From NCBI GenBank assembly GCA_017428545.1, contig JAFRQR010000020.1:186001-250000 (forward strand): a stretch of DNA of 64,000 nucleotides. Direction: 5' to 3'. Below, in pieces: positions 48,748 to 57,031 of this stretch; position 1 is the first letter of the stretch; every line of letters begins with the position of its first letter. This DNA comes from Clostridiales bacterium. Lineage in GTDB: Bacteria; Bacillota; Clostridia; Saccharofermentanales; Saccharofermentanaceae. A program made the position numbers and the translations under genes. The notes under the pieces are model-generated. The model made no database searches and had not been told where the DNA came from. It saw nothing but the letters and a program-made list of their open reading frames with translations.

Positions 48748-49932
48748 TTAAAGAATGAACTGCTTCTTGCCTGCAACCAGATCACGCCAGATCGGCGAGA
48801 AGCTTCTCAGATATGTGACTACTTCTTTCACGGCATTGATCATGTAATCGATATCTTCGTCCGTGACATCTTCGCCGAGACTTAATCTCAGAGAACCATG
48901 TGCAACATCGTGCACACGTCCGATCGCCAGAAGCACATGGCTCGGGTCAAGAGATCCGGATGTGCAGGCACTTCCCGAAGAAGCTGCGATCCCCTTCTCG
49001 TCGAGCAGCAGGAGCAATGATTCGCCTTCGATACCCTCGAAGCAGAAGTTGACGTTACTCGGAAGTCTCTTTACCGCATCACCGTTCAGTGCGGAATGCT
49101 CGATCTCCGAAAGACCTGCGATCAGGCGGTCACGCTTCTCAATGAGATACTTCGCTGTCTCATCCAGCTTATAAGCAGCTTCCTTCAGAGCTACAGCCAT
49201 CGCCGCGATTCCCGGCACATTCTCGGTACCGGCTCGCTTGCCTCTCTCCTGGGCACCGCCTTCGATCAGATTGCTGAGCTTGATGCCCTTCTTTGCATAA
49301 AGAAAACCAGTACCCTTCGGGCCGTGGAACTTGTGGCCGGATGCAGAAAGCATATCGATGTTCTGTTCAACGACATTGATCGGAACATGGGTGATCGCCT
49401 GTACCGCGTCAGTATGGAAAAGCACTCCCTTTTCATGGCAGATCTTACCGATCTCCGCGATGGGCTGGATCGTACCGATCTCGTTATTCGCGTACATGAT
49501 CGTAACAAGAGCGGTTTTATCAGTAATCGCAGCTGCGACTTCCTCCGGACGGACAAGACCATCTTCGTGTACGTCGAGAAGTGTAATTTCAAAGCCTTCC
49601 TTCTCAAGCTTATCCAGTGTGTGAAGGACCGCGTGATGCTCGAACTTCGTTGAAACGATATGGGTCTTGCCCTTCGCCTTTCCAAGAAGCGCCGCCGAAC
49701 GGATCGCCTGGTTATCGGCTTCCGAACCGCCGGAAGTAAAAAGGATCTCTCTGGGCTCGGCACCGATCACGGACGCGACGGTTTCTCTTGCCAGTTCCAG
49801 TTCCTCTTTCGCCTTCTGACCGAAACGGTAAAGGCTCGAGGGATTGCCGTATGTATCGTTCATGAGGGAGACCATCTTATCGATAGCCGCCTGACTCATC
49901 TTCGTGGTTGCTGCATTATCTGCGTAAATCAT
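48748..49932 (-). CDS. iscS: Cysteine desulfurase IscS/NifS
   Basis: 394 residues. PLP lysine in [12 protein letters not shown] (about 203) and persulfide Cys in [17 protein letters not shown] (about 327), the group I (IscS/NifS) loop. Moves sulfur from cysteine to IscU. Preceded by a promoter whose -35 box is covered by a 27-bp dyad. Confidence 0.95.
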   Translation of the reverse strand: MIYADNAATTKMSQAAIDKMVSLMNDTYGNPSSLYRFGQKAKEELELARETVASVIGAEPREILFTSGGSEADNQAIRSAALLGKAKGKTHIVSTKFEHHAVLHTLDKLEKEGFEITLLDVHEDGLVRPEEVAAAITDKTALVTIMYANNEIGTIQPIAEIGKICHEKGVLFHTDAVQAITHVPINVVEQNIDMLSASGHKFHGPKGTGFLYAKKGIKLSNLIEGGAQERGKRAGTENVPGIAAMAVALKEAAYKLDETAKYLIEKRDRLIAGLSEIEHSALNGDAVKRLPSNVNFCFEGIEGESLLLLLDEKGIAASSGSACTSGSLDPSHVLLAIGRVHDVAHGSLRLSLGEDVTDEDIDYMINAVKEVVTYLRSFSPIWRDLVAGKKQFIL

Positions 49933-49994
49933 ATAAACTCCTTTTATACACGTGAAAGCAGTTCCGCCGCACGCGCCTTTCTAATTGCTAACAC

Positions 49995-50033
49995 ATTATA
50001 TTGCCTATTCACCTATTGTGTCAATAGGTGAAT
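49995..50033 (-). promoter_or_regulatory. iscS promoter with ACCTATTGACA...TAGGT dyad operator
   Basis: Minus strand TTGACA (50024-50019), 18-bp spacer, TATAAT (50000-49995). The dyad ACCTATTGACACAATAGGT (50029-50011) extends to ATTCACCTATT/AATAGGTGAAT. Same operator as at 25277-25295. A repressor of the Rrf2/IscR class is expected; no rrf2 gene is in the window. Confidence 0.72.
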
Positions 50034-50092
50034 AATTCGTTTTGCAACAGATCCGCCCCTTTTCTCGTCTGATAAGCAGATAAGAAAAACAG

Positions 50093-50138
50093 GCGGGAGT
50101 TTTTCCCGCAGAAATAAAAGGCGCGGAGCTTTTCCGCG
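50093..50138 (+). promoter_or_regulatory. Two tandem hairpins in the leader of the serpin gene
   Basis: GCGGGA/TCCCGC (50093-50109) and CGCGGA/TCCGCG (50122-50138), with similar loops and a 12-bp gap, just before the ribosome site. Could set RNA stability; function unknown. Confidence 0.5.
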
Positions 50139-50162
50139 ATATAAGAATAAGGAGAAAAAATT

Positions 50163-51458
50163 ATGAAAACGAGAAAAGCACTATCCGCGATCCTTTCCTG
50201 CTGTATGGTCCTTCCGATGACCGCCTGCAGCAAAAAGAGCAAGACAAGTAATGTACAGACGGCGGGTGACCATCCGACAGATCAGACGGCGATCTTCGAG
50301 CTTACCAATGCGCAGCTCCCGAATAATGATGTCGGCGAAGACGAATTGAAAAAAGCCTATTCGAAGTTCGTTTTCGGCGTATTGCAGAGATGCCTTGCCG
50401 CTGCTGACGGCAAGAACGTCCTTATCTCCTCCGACTCGGTGCTTTTCGCGCTGGAAATGGCGGCAGCAGGAGCCAACGGCGATACACTGGATCAGATGCT
50501 TCAGACCATGCTCCCGGGCGTTCCGAACGAGCAGGGCTTCCAGTTTGCCGTTGACCGCATGGATGCATTAAGAAGCAATCAGCTGCAGATCGCCAATTCC
50601 GCCTGGATCAATGAAAGAAACGGCGCAAAGGTCTATAACGACTATCTTTCCTTTGTAACGGATCATTTCGATGCCGAGATCAGGACCGAGCAGTTCGGCC
50701 CCGGCACCCCGGATGTCATCAACGAATGGGTATCAGAAAAGACGGACGGCATGATCGATAAGCTGATCGACAGCGTGTCTCCTTCCGACCTGATGGTCCT
50801 CATCAACGCGATCTGCTTTGATGCCGAATGGGAAAAGCAGTTTAAGGAAGACAACGTCAAGGAAAACTATTTCTATGAAACAGACGGCACCGAGCATTAT
50901 GTCACTTTCCTTTCCGGTAACCAGGAAAGTGCCATGTATCTCGAAGGAGACAGAGCCACGGGATTCCTGAGGGATTATAAGGGCGGACAGTACGCTTTCC
51001 TGACGATCCTTCCGGACGACGAAGACGTGGATATCAACGAATTCATGCAGGGCTTTACACCCGATGAATACTGGGAGCTCTGGGAAAGCCGCACGAGCGA
51101 TGTCGCCCTCAGCTACCGTTTCCCGGAATTCGAAACGGACTACGGCATCGGCCTGAAGGAAACTTTAATAGACATGGGCATGGAGGATGCTTTTGACAGA
51201 AAATATGCAAATTTCACTAACCTCTGCGACCAGCCGGCCTATATCGACGAAGTCATCCATAAGACACACATCGAGGTTTCCGCCCAAGGCACCCGTGCCG
51301 CGGCTGCAACTGCCGTCACGATCAAAACGCACGGCATGGCGATCGACGATCCGTTCGAAGAGATCAAGTTCGTCATCTGTGACCGTCCGTTCGCCTATGC
51401 GATCGTCGATACGGAAACGGGACTTCCGGTATTTCTCGGTACCGTCGAGACCGTCTGA
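50163..51458 (+). CDS. Serpin-family protease inhibitor, lipoprotein
   Basis: 431 residues. Lipobox MTAC at the signal peptide end, so membrane-anchored outside. Serpin core: NVLISSDSVLFALEMAAAGANGDT, NSAWINERNGAKV, VLINAICFDAEWEKQF. The reactive loop has the inhibitory hinge AQGTRAAAATAVTI, and the following KTHGM places a His or neighbouring residue at P1. C-terminal DRPFAYAIVDTETGLPVFLGTV is typical. Inhibits serine or cysteine proteases by trapping. Bacterial serpins are sporadic and known from some clostridial cellulosomes. Confidence 0.93.
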   Translation: MKTRKALSAILSCCMVLPMTACSKKSKTSNVQTAGDHPTDQTAIFELTNAQLPNNDVGEDELKKAYSKFVFGVLQRCLAAADGKNVLISSDSVLFALEMAAAGANGDTLDQMLQTMLPGVPNEQGFQFAVDRMDALRSNQLQIANSAWINERNGAKVYNDYLSFVTDHFDAEIRTEQFGPGTPDVINEWVSEKTDGMIDKLIDSVSPSDLMVLINAICFDAEWEKQFKEDNVKENYFYETDGTEHYVTFLSGNQESAMYLEGDRATGFLRDYKGGQYAFLTILPDDEDVDINEFMQGFTPDEYWELWESRTSDVALSYRFPEFETDYGIGLKETLIDMGMEDAFDRKYANFTNLCDQPAYIDEVIHKTHIEVSAQGTRAAAATAVTIKTHGMAIDDPFEEIKFVICDRPFAYAIVDTETGLPVFLGTVETV

Positions 51459-51487
51459 GCCTCAGGGGCATCCGTGACCGAAAGACT

Positions 51488-52564
51488 TCAGGAGTTTCTC
51501 ACCTTTTCCCAAAGCATGGAAAACTTCCTGCTTTCGGTCAGCGTCACACAGAAATCTATCCCGTCGCTTGCCGTTTTGCCAAATGCATCGTATGCACTCA
51601 TCTCCCCAACCGCGGAGTCTTCCACAAACCGGCAGGTGCTTACACGATAGTCCGGGTTATTATCGAAACGTACCGCCAGCTCTTTTGCTTTCACGAGTAC
51701 TTCCTCCGCTTTCTTCACTTCACCGGCGCGGTAGTATGAATGAGACAAAAAAGTATAAAAGGCGCAAAGGTACTTATCGATATAACTCGGGCTATCATTC
51801 TTTTTCAGTCGCGAAAAGAACTCGATGGCAAAAGAACAGATACTCTCCAGTTTTTTCGTTTCGCCTTTTCTTTCGCAGATCGTCACGAACCCCAAAATGG
51901 TATTGACCATATTGCTGACCTCCGATAGAAAAGACTGCGCCAGAATTCTCGCGCTTTCCGAAAGATCCTCATCTTCCATGGCCTTCATGAGTCCCAGATG
52001 GGAGTTAAAGACGCCGGCCTGGTTATGCTTCTGCAGCTGCTCGATCGCTTTCTTCGTTTCGTTGAGAAAATAGTAATTCGTGGCGATACTGCCGCGGACC
52101 TCCAGTTCCCCGAACCTTGGATCGGCATCCGGCGGAATGATCTCTACCGCCCGCTCGAAAAGCTCATTGGAACGGCGCAGCCATGCAGGCTTGCGATCCT
52201 CCAGACCGAAACCCTGGTACATGCAGGCGGCATCATAAACGACCCAGTAATCGTTCGGAAACTTGACCAGTGCTTTTTCCGCCTCTTCAAGACCTGCGCG
52301 GTCTTTACTTGCGATGTACCCCAGAAGGCGGTTGCGCATCGCTTCAATATGGTTGTCCTTCATCTTATATCCGAGCAGCACGTCCACGGACACATCGAAA
52401 AGCTCCGCGAGGCGGATCAGCATGCTGACCTCGGGCGTCGAAAGGCCTGCCTCCCACTTATAGACGGCACCCACGGTCACGCCCAGCGTTTCCGCCAGCC
52501 CTTCCTGCGTCAGGCCCCGGTCCTTTCGTAAACGTCGGATATTCTCAGAAAGACAGATATTCAT
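51488..52564 (-). CDS. XRE-type regulator with TPR-like C-terminus
   Basis: 358 residues from the ATG at 52564. N-terminal helix-turn-helix (IRRLRKDRGLTQEGLAETLGVTVGAVYKWEAG, about 8-40) and a long helical region resembling TPR repeats. Such proteins are often peptide-responsive. Convergent with the serpin gene, 29 bp apart. Target unknown. Confidence 0.87.
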   Translation of the reverse strand: MNICLSENIRRLRKDRGLTQEGLAETLGVTVGAVYKWEAGLSTPEVSMLIRLAELFDVSVDVLLGYKMKDNHIEAMRNRLLGYIASKDRAGLEEAEKALVKFPNDYWVVYDAACMYQGFGLEDRKPAWLRRSNELFERAVEIIPPDADPRFGELEVRGSIATNYYFLNETKKAIEQLQKHNQAGVFNSHLGLMKAMEDEDLSESARILAQSFLSEVSNMVNTILGFVTICERKGETKKLESICSFAIEFFSRLKKNDSPSYIDKYLCAFYTFLSHSYYRAGEVKKAEEVLVKAKELAVRFDNNPDYRVSTCRFVEDSAVGEMSAYDAFGKTASDGIDFCVTLTESRKFSMLWEKVRNS

Positions 52565-52670
52565 GGTCATTCTCCTTACGCTTCATCGATCATCTTCAGC
52601 ACATCTTCTCTTCTATATGCCTGCGGGAACTCCGGATAGACGGGACACGGAATGTGCGGTTCATATGCGA

Positions 52671-53012
52671 TCAGAAATTTCTGCCGTTCCAGCCCCAGTC
52701 GGAAACCGGATGGTAGGTCACATAAACAGCAGCTCCCGGGATACCGTACTTACTTTCCAGCATCTCGCAGATCTTTCCTGTCATCTTCTCATACAGATCG
52801 GAAGGCGCATTTCCCAAAAGACTGACCGCGATATAAGCGCCCTTCTCAAGTTTCTTTCCACCGAACCACAGATCCGCGGAATCCTCGATTCCCACCATCA
52901 GATAGGACTCCGGCTTATTCAACGTTTCGATCAGTTTTCCGAACTCACTCTTCAGTTCTTCTTTCTGCTGATCACTAAGGGATAAAGTCATTTTTGCATC
53001 GATCATCGGCAT
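52671..53012 (-). CDS. MIF/phenylpyruvate tautomerase family protein
   Basis: 113 residues from the ATG at 53012 (GAGGTG upstream), the length of macrophage migration inhibitory factor. Starts MPMIDAKMTLSLSD with the catalytic Pro, has YLMVGIEDSADLWFGG and ends WGWNGRNF, as MIF ends GWN. The family tautomerises phenylpyruvate-like keto acids; the physiological role in bacteria is unclear. Confidence 0.85.
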   Translation of the reverse strand: MPMIDAKMTLSLSDQQKEELKSEFGKLIETLNKPESYLMVGIEDSADLWFGGKKLEKGAYIAVSLLGNAPSDLYEKMTGKICEMLESKYGIPGAAVYVTYHPVSDWGWNGRNF

Positions 53013-53154
53013 GGCACGACACCTCATTTCCTTTTTTCTTCAGTATACCACTCGAAAAGCACTTCTCACATACTGTCCGTAAAACTATTTCCCATACTGT
53101 CTGTAGGTGTTTTTCGCTGTGTCAAAAGCTCCGGATTGTGCTATTATAGGTAGC

Positions 53155-53229
53155 GGAAGCTTAGCTCAGCGGGAGAGCATTCCCTTCACAGGGGAGGGGC
53201 CATGGGTTCGAACCCCATAGTTTCCACCA
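53155..53229 (+). tRNA. tRNA-Val (CAC)
   Basis: 75 nt with encoded CCA. Acceptor GGAAGCT pairs with AGTTTCC, D-arm GCTC/GAGC, anticodon stem TTCCC/GGGAG with loop TTCACAG (anticodon CAC), T-arm ATGGG-TTCGAAC-CCCAT. Its 3' end is the likely attachment site of the adjoining integrated element. Confidence 0.97.
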
Positions 53230-53342
53230 TTTTTCGAGATCCTGAAAGTGTTGAAACGATTGACTTTCAGGATTTTTCTTTTACTTCAGAATTTCGTATT
53301 GACGACAATTTTGACGACAATTACGAAAGAATTCTATGTTTT

Positions 53343-54506
53343 CTACGAGACTTTATTGATAAATCGCTGCATATTGGCAGCGGAACGTTGTCTCATCAAC
53401 TTGCTTACATGTCCGTAATTATCAAGTGTAAAACCTGCTGTTGCATGTCCCATCTGCTCCTGCACCGTCTTGATGTCGTCTCCGCTTTCTATCGAAGCAA
53501 CCGCATAAGTGTGTCGCAGATCATGGAATCGTTTTTTCTCGATACCGAGTTTCTTAACGATCCGTTTGAAATTCCGATACACCGTCTCGTGGCAGAGATG
53601 TCTTCCCAATTCATTGGTAAAAACAAGATTCCACTCGTTATTCCATGCAGAACCTGCAACACGCACCATCTCTTCCTGTTTGACCTTCTGCTTAGCCAGT
53701 GCTTCCATAACAGCAGGAGCAACGGCAACATAACGCTCTTTCCCGCTCTTCGTCGAAGCCAGTTCATATGCAGGTTGTCTTCTGGCATAGTGCTGAAGCT
53801 GCTTGTCGATGAGGAGTACGTTGTTCTCGAAGTCGACACTATCCCATGTCAGTCCGAGTATCTCTCCCTTGCGGAGACCGGTAAACAAAGTAACAAAGTA
53901 CACTATCTCAAACTGATGGCCTTTGATCGCTTCCAGAAAACCAACGATATCTTCATTCTCCATCGGCTCGATCTTACGACGAGCAAACTTAGGCAGAGTA
54001 CATCGGTCTGCAGGATTCTGCTTAATCTCACTAATATAGAAAGCCTGTTCAAGAGCCTTGTGCAGTATGGCATGAATATTCTTGATCGTCTTACCGGACA
54101 ATTCGCCTTTCTCAATCAGGCTGTTGTAGAAACGCTGGATCTGAGTAGTTGAGATCGACTTAAGCGGAATGCGTCCAAGAACAGGCTTGATGTGATTCTC
54201 ACATACACTCTCATACGAGGTATATGTGGTGTGTTTCACTGACGGCTTAACATAGGTATCGAGCCACAGGTCGATCCACTCCGACATCTTGTACTGTGAC
54301 GGAGCCACATAGGTCCCGTCGTCGATCTCGGCTGTTACTTCCGTGATCTTCTTCCGAACCTCTTCCTGCGTCTTTCCGTAAACGGACTTGCGGACGTACT
54401 TACCGCTGCCATCTGCAGCCGGAACAGAATACTTTCCTTCCCATCTTCCGTCATCTCTCTTGTAGATCGTTCCACTACCATTCGCGTTTCTCTTCATTTT
54501 CGGCAT
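53343..54506 (-). CDS. Tyrosine recombinase/integrase
   Basis: 387 residues, AAGGAGG ribosome site. N-terminal arm-binding domain (GSGTIYKRDDGRWEGKYSV), core-binding domain (MSEWIDLWLDTYVKPSVKHTTYTSYE) and catalytic domain with Arg in TGLRKGEILGL, HxxR in HDLRHTYA and Tyr in TLDNYGHV. Tn916/phage-type integrase. It reads toward tRNA-Val, 113 bp away, as expected for a left end at a tRNA attachment site. Confidence 0.95.
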   Translation of the reverse strand: MPKMKRNANGSGTIYKRDDGRWEGKYSVPAADGSGKYVRKSVYGKTQEEVRKKITEVTAEIDDGTYVAPSQYKMSEWIDLWLDTYVKPSVKHTTYTSYESVCENHIKPVLGRIPLKSISTTQIQRFYNSLIEKGELSGKTIKNIHAILHKALEQAFYISEIKQNPADRCTLPKFARRKIEPMENEDIVGFLEAIKGHQFEIVYFVTLFTGLRKGEILGLTWDSVDFENNVLLIDKQLQHYARRQPAYELASTKSGKERYVAVAPAVMEALAKQKVKQEEMVRVAGSAWNNEWNLVFTNELGRHLCHETVYRNFKRIVKKLGIEKKRFHDLRHTYAVASIESGDDIKTVQEQMGHATAGFTLDNYGHVSKLMRQRSAANMQRFINKVS

Positions 54507-54555
54507 TTTAACCTCCTTCCTTCAGACTTATAAAACAAGTGTGTGGTCAGCCCAC

Positions 54556-55644
54556 TTATTCCCGTAAATAATTGTCGTAGAACCACTTTTCCAGCTCATC
54601 GTAGGATATTTCCCCTGCAAGGCACTTGTCGCGCATTTCCCGGGCCTTCTCGCCCCATTTAAGAAAATGTTCCTCGGAGATCTTACCCTTTGTCTTTCTG
54701 GCAAATGCGGCCTTGTAATTCCGCTGGTAAAGCACCTGCGTCTCGTTACTGTATAACCCTCTTACATGTGCTCTGAGCCTTCCCACGTCCTTACAGGTCC
54801 TTCCGATGTCCTTCAGGTAATGGGCGGACTCGATCACTCTCGAGCAGTTCTTCGTCGTTGTGTCCGTTCGAAAAGCGAAATACCGTCTACAGTTGGCACA
54901 GCAGTAAAAGTGGAAATTGAAGATGTATCTGTTCAGCAGGAACGAGATCAGGTCATCAAAGGTGTCCGGTATAAATGCTTCGTAGAACTTGGTTTCGGGA
55001 TAGGAATCAGGAAATCGGATTAATGAAGTAACTCCCGAATAGGTCAGAGAGGGAATCCTGTTCAAACTCTTCCTTGTCAACTCAACCTCAGGATTCTCAT
55101 TCTTAGGGTATAGCATAACATCTTCGATGAAAGTTGCAATACTCTTCTGGTACTTCGGATAGGAAGAAAGGATCTTTCCGCTCTTCTTGAAGTTATATTT
55201 TGCTCCATCCTTCAGAGCACCGTTCATGAGTTCCACGATGAGCGGAAGAGCAAGAAGGTTCTTCTTGGCAGGCATTCCCACTACCTTGTACTCGAAGAGC
55301 TCCCATGACATTAGCTCGATCGTGTTGATGAACTGTACTTTACTGCCGTTCTTACCCGCTTCCTCAAATACAGAGGCAACCTGATCGTAGGTCTCCCTGA
55401 TCTCTTTCAGTACATCTTCCGAAGACGGTACTCCCAGAATCGGTTCTGTAGCGCCGATCAAATCTCCTACAGACTGTCCCAGGGCACAGGAATAGATATA
55501 CGAGATAACGTTATACTCTCCGTCACCATCTTTCCCGATGATGAAGAAGTATTCCTTGTCTTCCGTTATGGACGCACCTACCTTCAGATCGGTCCCGATT
55601 TGATCCAGTGAGGTGATGAAAGATGTAAGTCCGAATGTTCTCAT
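54556..55644 (-). CDS. Hypothetical protein with Cys zinc-ribbon-like motif (DUF6076-like)
   Basis: 362 residues. The C-terminal third holds YCCANCRRYFAFRT followed by TTKNCSRVIESAHY, a zinc-ribbon-like layout found in proteins next to integrases of clostridial elements (I recall DUF6076, not verified). The N-terminal two thirds are unassigned. Lies upstream of integrase on the same strand and divergent from the excisionase gene. Confidence 0.65.
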   Translation of the reverse strand: MRTFGLTSFITSLDQIGTDLKVGASITEDKEYFFIIGKDGDGEYNVISYIYSCALGQSVGDLIGATEPILGVPSSEDVLKEIRETYDQVASVFEEAGKNGSKVQFINTIELMSWELFEYKVVGMPAKKNLLALPLIVELMNGALKDGAKYNFKKSGKILSSYPKYQKSIATFIEDVMLYPKNENPEVELTRKSLNRIPSLTYSGVTSLIRFPDSYPETKFYEAFIPDTFDDLISFLLNRYIFNFHFYCCANCRRYFAFRTDTTTKNCSRVIESAHYLKDIGRTCKDVGRLRAHVRGLYSNETQVLYQRNYKAAFARKTKGKISEEHFLKWGEKAREMRDKCLAGEISYDELEKWFYDNYLRE

Positions 55645-55685
55645 GTGTTGTTCCTTTCGTGATAGATTACATACATTTTATCCCC

Positions 55686-55753
55686 TTGCAATCCATGGTG
55701 TCAAGTGCTATACTGAACAAAATCAAAAATTTGTTCGCGATTATCTGCGAACA
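55686..55753 (+). promoter_or_regulatory. Promoter and dyad ahead of the excisionase gene
   Basis: TTGCAA (55686-55691), 17 bp, TATACT (55709-55714). A perfect inverted repeat TGTTCGC/GCGAACA (55732-55738, 55747-55753) follows near the transcription start, a possible autoregulatory operator or 5' hairpin. Confidence 0.6.
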
Positions 55754-55771
55754 GGAAAGGAGGCCGTGCCT

Positions 55772-55981
55772 ATGGACAGTGAAATGAATGTTAGTGTACC
55801 GAAAGTGATGAATGCCATGCAGGTAGCAGCATACCTCGGCATCTCCAAGCAGGGTGCATACAATCTGATGAACTCCGGATCCTTCCCGACACTTCGGGTC
55901 GGAAAGAGACTTCTGGTTTCAACAGACAGATTTCTGGAATGGATCGAGTCCCACTCGGATAACATCAAGGTGGAAATCTGA
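55772..55981 (+). CDS. Excisionase-type helix-turn-helix protein
   Basis: 69 residues from the ATG at 55772 (GGAAAGGAGG upstream). MerR/excisionase-like fold: VMNAMQVAAYLGISKQGAYNLMNSGSFPTLRVGKRLLVS. Such proteins bend DNA and direct integrase toward excision. It is the first rightward gene of the element. Confidence 0.85.
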   Translation: MDSEMNVSVPKVMNAMQVAAYLGISKQGAYNLMNSGSFPTLRVGKRLLVSTDRFLEWIESHSDNIKVEI

Positions 55982-56048
55982 TGACGATACGATGGCGTTT
56001 GCAAGAATAGAAAGGTTACGAAGATGAGTTTAGCCAAAGTATTTCAAT

Positions 56049-56088
56049 GATGGCGGTGTAGGAAGGATAATCTGCACCGTCATCTTAT
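56049..56088 (+). terminator. Terminator after the excisionase gene
   Basis: GATGGCGGTGTAG (56049-56061) pairs with CTGCACCGTCATC (56072-56084) with two G-T wobbles, followed by TTATTT. A tiny frame of 8 codons (about 56024-56050) lies just before it. Confidence 0.7.
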
Positions 56089-56110
56089 TTGCTGTCAGAT
56101 ACATTCCCTG

Positions 56111-56830
56111 TTGCCAGTGCTTTCCGGGCCTGTGACGTCAATTTTCCTGAAACTCCAAGAATGTGACGTCAACTTTTTACTTCCAGCCACTGGCAAGAAT
56201 CCAGTAATAACGGGCACTGACCGTTATTGTGAATGAGCGGCACATTGAAAATGCCGTCACTCCTTTATCCTGCTTCTTTTTTGCTTTTTCTCAGAGGCAC
56301 TTTTAGAGCGCGTTTTTGAACACAATAACACGCACTCTCGCGCGCGTACGCGCACGCACGTGCGTAGTACGTAAGCAAGTATATCTTTGTCTTTTAGTAT
56401 TTAGTATATTTAGTATTTTGTTTATTAGTATTTACTTGTGATCGATTTTCCGCATGCGGTTTTTCCGTATACGGTTTTTCCGTATGCGGTTTTTCGACAT
56501 ACGGTTAAAACCACGGAACCTCAGGCGTTTTCTCCCTTGTTGAGCAGAAAAACCACTTTTTGAGTTTTATTGATGATAGAATCGTTTCACTATTGCTCTT
56601 TGACTACAAAATCCCGGCCCAAAACAGCTCTCAAACGTGAGTGAAAAATAAGCAGGATAAAGGGAGTGCGTCGATGGCTATCTCCTTCTCCGTTCACAAT
56701 AGCGGACAGTGCCCGCTATTAGCGTCTTTCAGGGTTTCGAAACCAGAATTAGCACGGTGCGTCACTTGAACGGCTATTCATATATCCGTGCGTCTTCGAA
56801 CCGAAAACGCCTGAAATATGGGCTTCGTTT
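56111..56830. repeat. Structured non-coding region with iterons and large inverted repeat (candidate replication/transfer origin)
   Basis: No convincing gene lies between 55982 and 57031. Contents: TGTGACGTCAA twice (56131, 56162); hairpin AATAACGG-7-CCGTTATT (56206-56228) mirrored by AATAGCGG-7-CCGCTATT (56698-56720); CACTCCTTTATCCTGCTT (56258-56275) against its near complement (56650-56668); four TTAGTAT units (56394-56431); four 15-bp iterons with palindromes such as CCGTATACGG (56450-56504); TCAGGCGTTTTC (56521) against its complement (56803); and several GTGCGTC words. The layout suggests an origin or a transfer/recombination site. Confidence 0.7.
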
Positions 56831-57031
56831 GTGCGTCGGTCAGAATTCGCGACTGTTTATTTCAGAATTTGTCTGAGAATAGCTAATACAAAACTCCGAT
56901 TGCCAGATAGATAAATGGTACTGACACATTTACTTGGATTTGAGAGCGTGATAATCTATTAGTGTATGTAAGGATTTATTTGGCAACTTGGAACGACATT
57001 GGAGTGAAAGTGTAACTGGAGGTATTGGGTT

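Noticed and set aside
52576..52700. Small minus-strand gene ending EPHIPCPVYPEFPQAYRRED... after the MIF-like gene
   Set aside because: Composition is protein-like, but there is no start codon or ribosome site and the frame lies inside the MIF-like gene; it could be a remnant.
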